54,872 nucleotides of DNA from Neolecta irregularis DAH-3 (taxonomy: Eukaryota; Ascomycota; Neolectomycetes; Neolectales; Neolectaceae): positions 1-54,872 of the forward strand of contig LXFE01000464.1 in NCBI GenBank assembly GCA_001929475.1. Direction: 5' to 3'. This document shows positions 54,501 to 54,872 of this stretch, one piece after another (position 1 is the stretch's first letter; each line of letters starts with the position of its first letter). The notes below the pieces were generated by a model. That model was given only the letters and a program-made list of their open reading frames with translations. It did not search any database and had not been told where the DNA came from. The position numbers and the translations under genes were made by a program.

Positions 54501-54872
54501 GCTTATGGGGCATCGCTGAGCTTGAGGATGGAGGAGGGGATGATTTACTTTTCTGTGTATCGGAGTCCGAACAGTGCGTTGGCGTTTGAAAAGGCCAAGG
54601 AGATTGTTGAGGAGCTTGGTAGCGGGAAGCAAAAGTTTGACGAGTTGACGCTGGACAGTGCCAAGAGTTCGCTGATTTATGCAAATGTAGTGTCTGAATG
54701 GGGAGTGTTGACGAGTAGGTGTCTACGGAGAGTACGCTTATGAGTGCGGTATGGGTGAGCTAGGCGAGTATTGAGGATAGGCATCGTCTGGGTTTATCAC
54801 GCAAGTTTTGCAGCAACGGCCTTGTGGGTACCGGCGGGATATTTTGGGAAAGATACATGTATGATTATGTAG
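51541..54872 (+). CDS. M16C-type zinc metalloprotease, 3' end beyond window
   Basis: Fourteen exons are visible; the gene is partial. Introns: 51710-51744 (GC-AG), 52094-52125, 52366-52398, 52523-52553, 52657-52702, 52882-52914, 53471-53500, 53749-53781, 53830-53861, 53885-53915, 54143-54174, 54687-54718, 54749-54780, all 30-46 nt; a further GT donor follows at 54856. The product (over 950 aa) has the inverse zinc motif HTLEH in EIHDDSGCPHTLEHLIFLGS, the downstream acid region VVFSEMQGTENTSSSLMALE, QRTLFPQGSGYRSETGG, DESMGEVCISWLGPSA and the later FLDNLFVNP. It resembles the YOL098C/SDD3 group related to presequence protease. Cytosolic or mitochondrial action is not decided: no targeting sequence is evident. 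Without splicing it looks broken many times, but every exon boundary restores a family motif. Confidence 0.9.

Noticed and set aside
51541-54872. Reading the M16 protease as a pseudogene because of many stops and frame changes
   Set aside because: Each break coincides with a 30-46 nt intron that restores a conserved family motif on both sides.
1-54872. CRISPR arrays, bacterial operons, rRNA or tRNA genes
   Set aside because: The window is eukaryotic. Repeats at 1-104 and 1128-1352 lack spacers, and no A/B-box tRNA pattern was found by eye. A tRNAscan run would be decisive.

Overview
This is a window of nuclear DNA from a fungus, most likely an ascomycete. The genes are eukaryotic and intron-bearing. 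They include fungal-type families: two Het-C heterokaryon-incompatibility proteins, a UAF subunit RRN10-like protein, a Yap/Pap1-type bZIP factor, a kinesin-8 and a fungal PKA regulatory subunit. The species cannot be named from the sequence. Splicing is extreme. Every intron I could place by conserved protein sequence or by paralogue comparison (about 89) is only 30-54 nt long, typically 32-42. At least four use a GC-AG border, and several are multiples of three with no in-frame stop, so naive ORF calling either breaks genes or translates introns.

Layout. 1-4.7 kb: a small tandem repeat, COX23, a minisatellite, THOC5 and ornithine decarboxylase, all genes on the minus strand. 4.7-8.4 kb: an unrecognised protein with an N-myristoylation-type start, proteasome subunit beta-7 (PRE4) and a small unrecognised spliced ORF, all minus. 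8.6-12.3 kb: a Golgi-type membrane protein resembling fucosyltransferases, an orphan Myb/SANT-like ORF and a secreted aspartic protease, all plus. 12.9-15.7 kb: a C2H2 zinc-finger factor (minus), a short coiled-coil protein (plus) and a bZIP factor (minus). 17.1-30.4 kb: two diverged Het-C genes in the same orientation, about 8 kb apart. Between them lie a small ORF, the CSA/ERCC8 repair protein, RRN10 and two unrecognised Ser-rich proteins. 31.5-44.2 kb: EMC2, a SAM+HMG-box protein, SPP2, a histidine acid phosphatase, OGG1, kinesin-8, a secreted unknown and a fumarylacetoacetate-hydrolase-fold enzyme. 45.5-54.9 kb: PKA regulatory subunit, an unknown protein, mitochondrial bL34, a ZW10/Dsl1 family protein and an M16C metalloprotease that runs off the right edge.

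Most genes are unrelated housekeeping functions and do not form a pathway. The possible exceptions are the Het-C pair with the two unknown genes between them, a candidate allorecognition region, and the head-to-head pairs that share very short promoters (CSA/RRN10, 22 bp between start codons; unknown/bL34m, 31 bp). The 149-bp ZW10/M16 divergent promoter carries four CACGTG boxes in a duplicated 36-bp element.

Coordinates are hand-derived from conserved motifs and splice signals. They have not been checked against transcripts or databases. In a set of 25 modelled multi-exon genes, the 23 that are complete in the window give intact frames.
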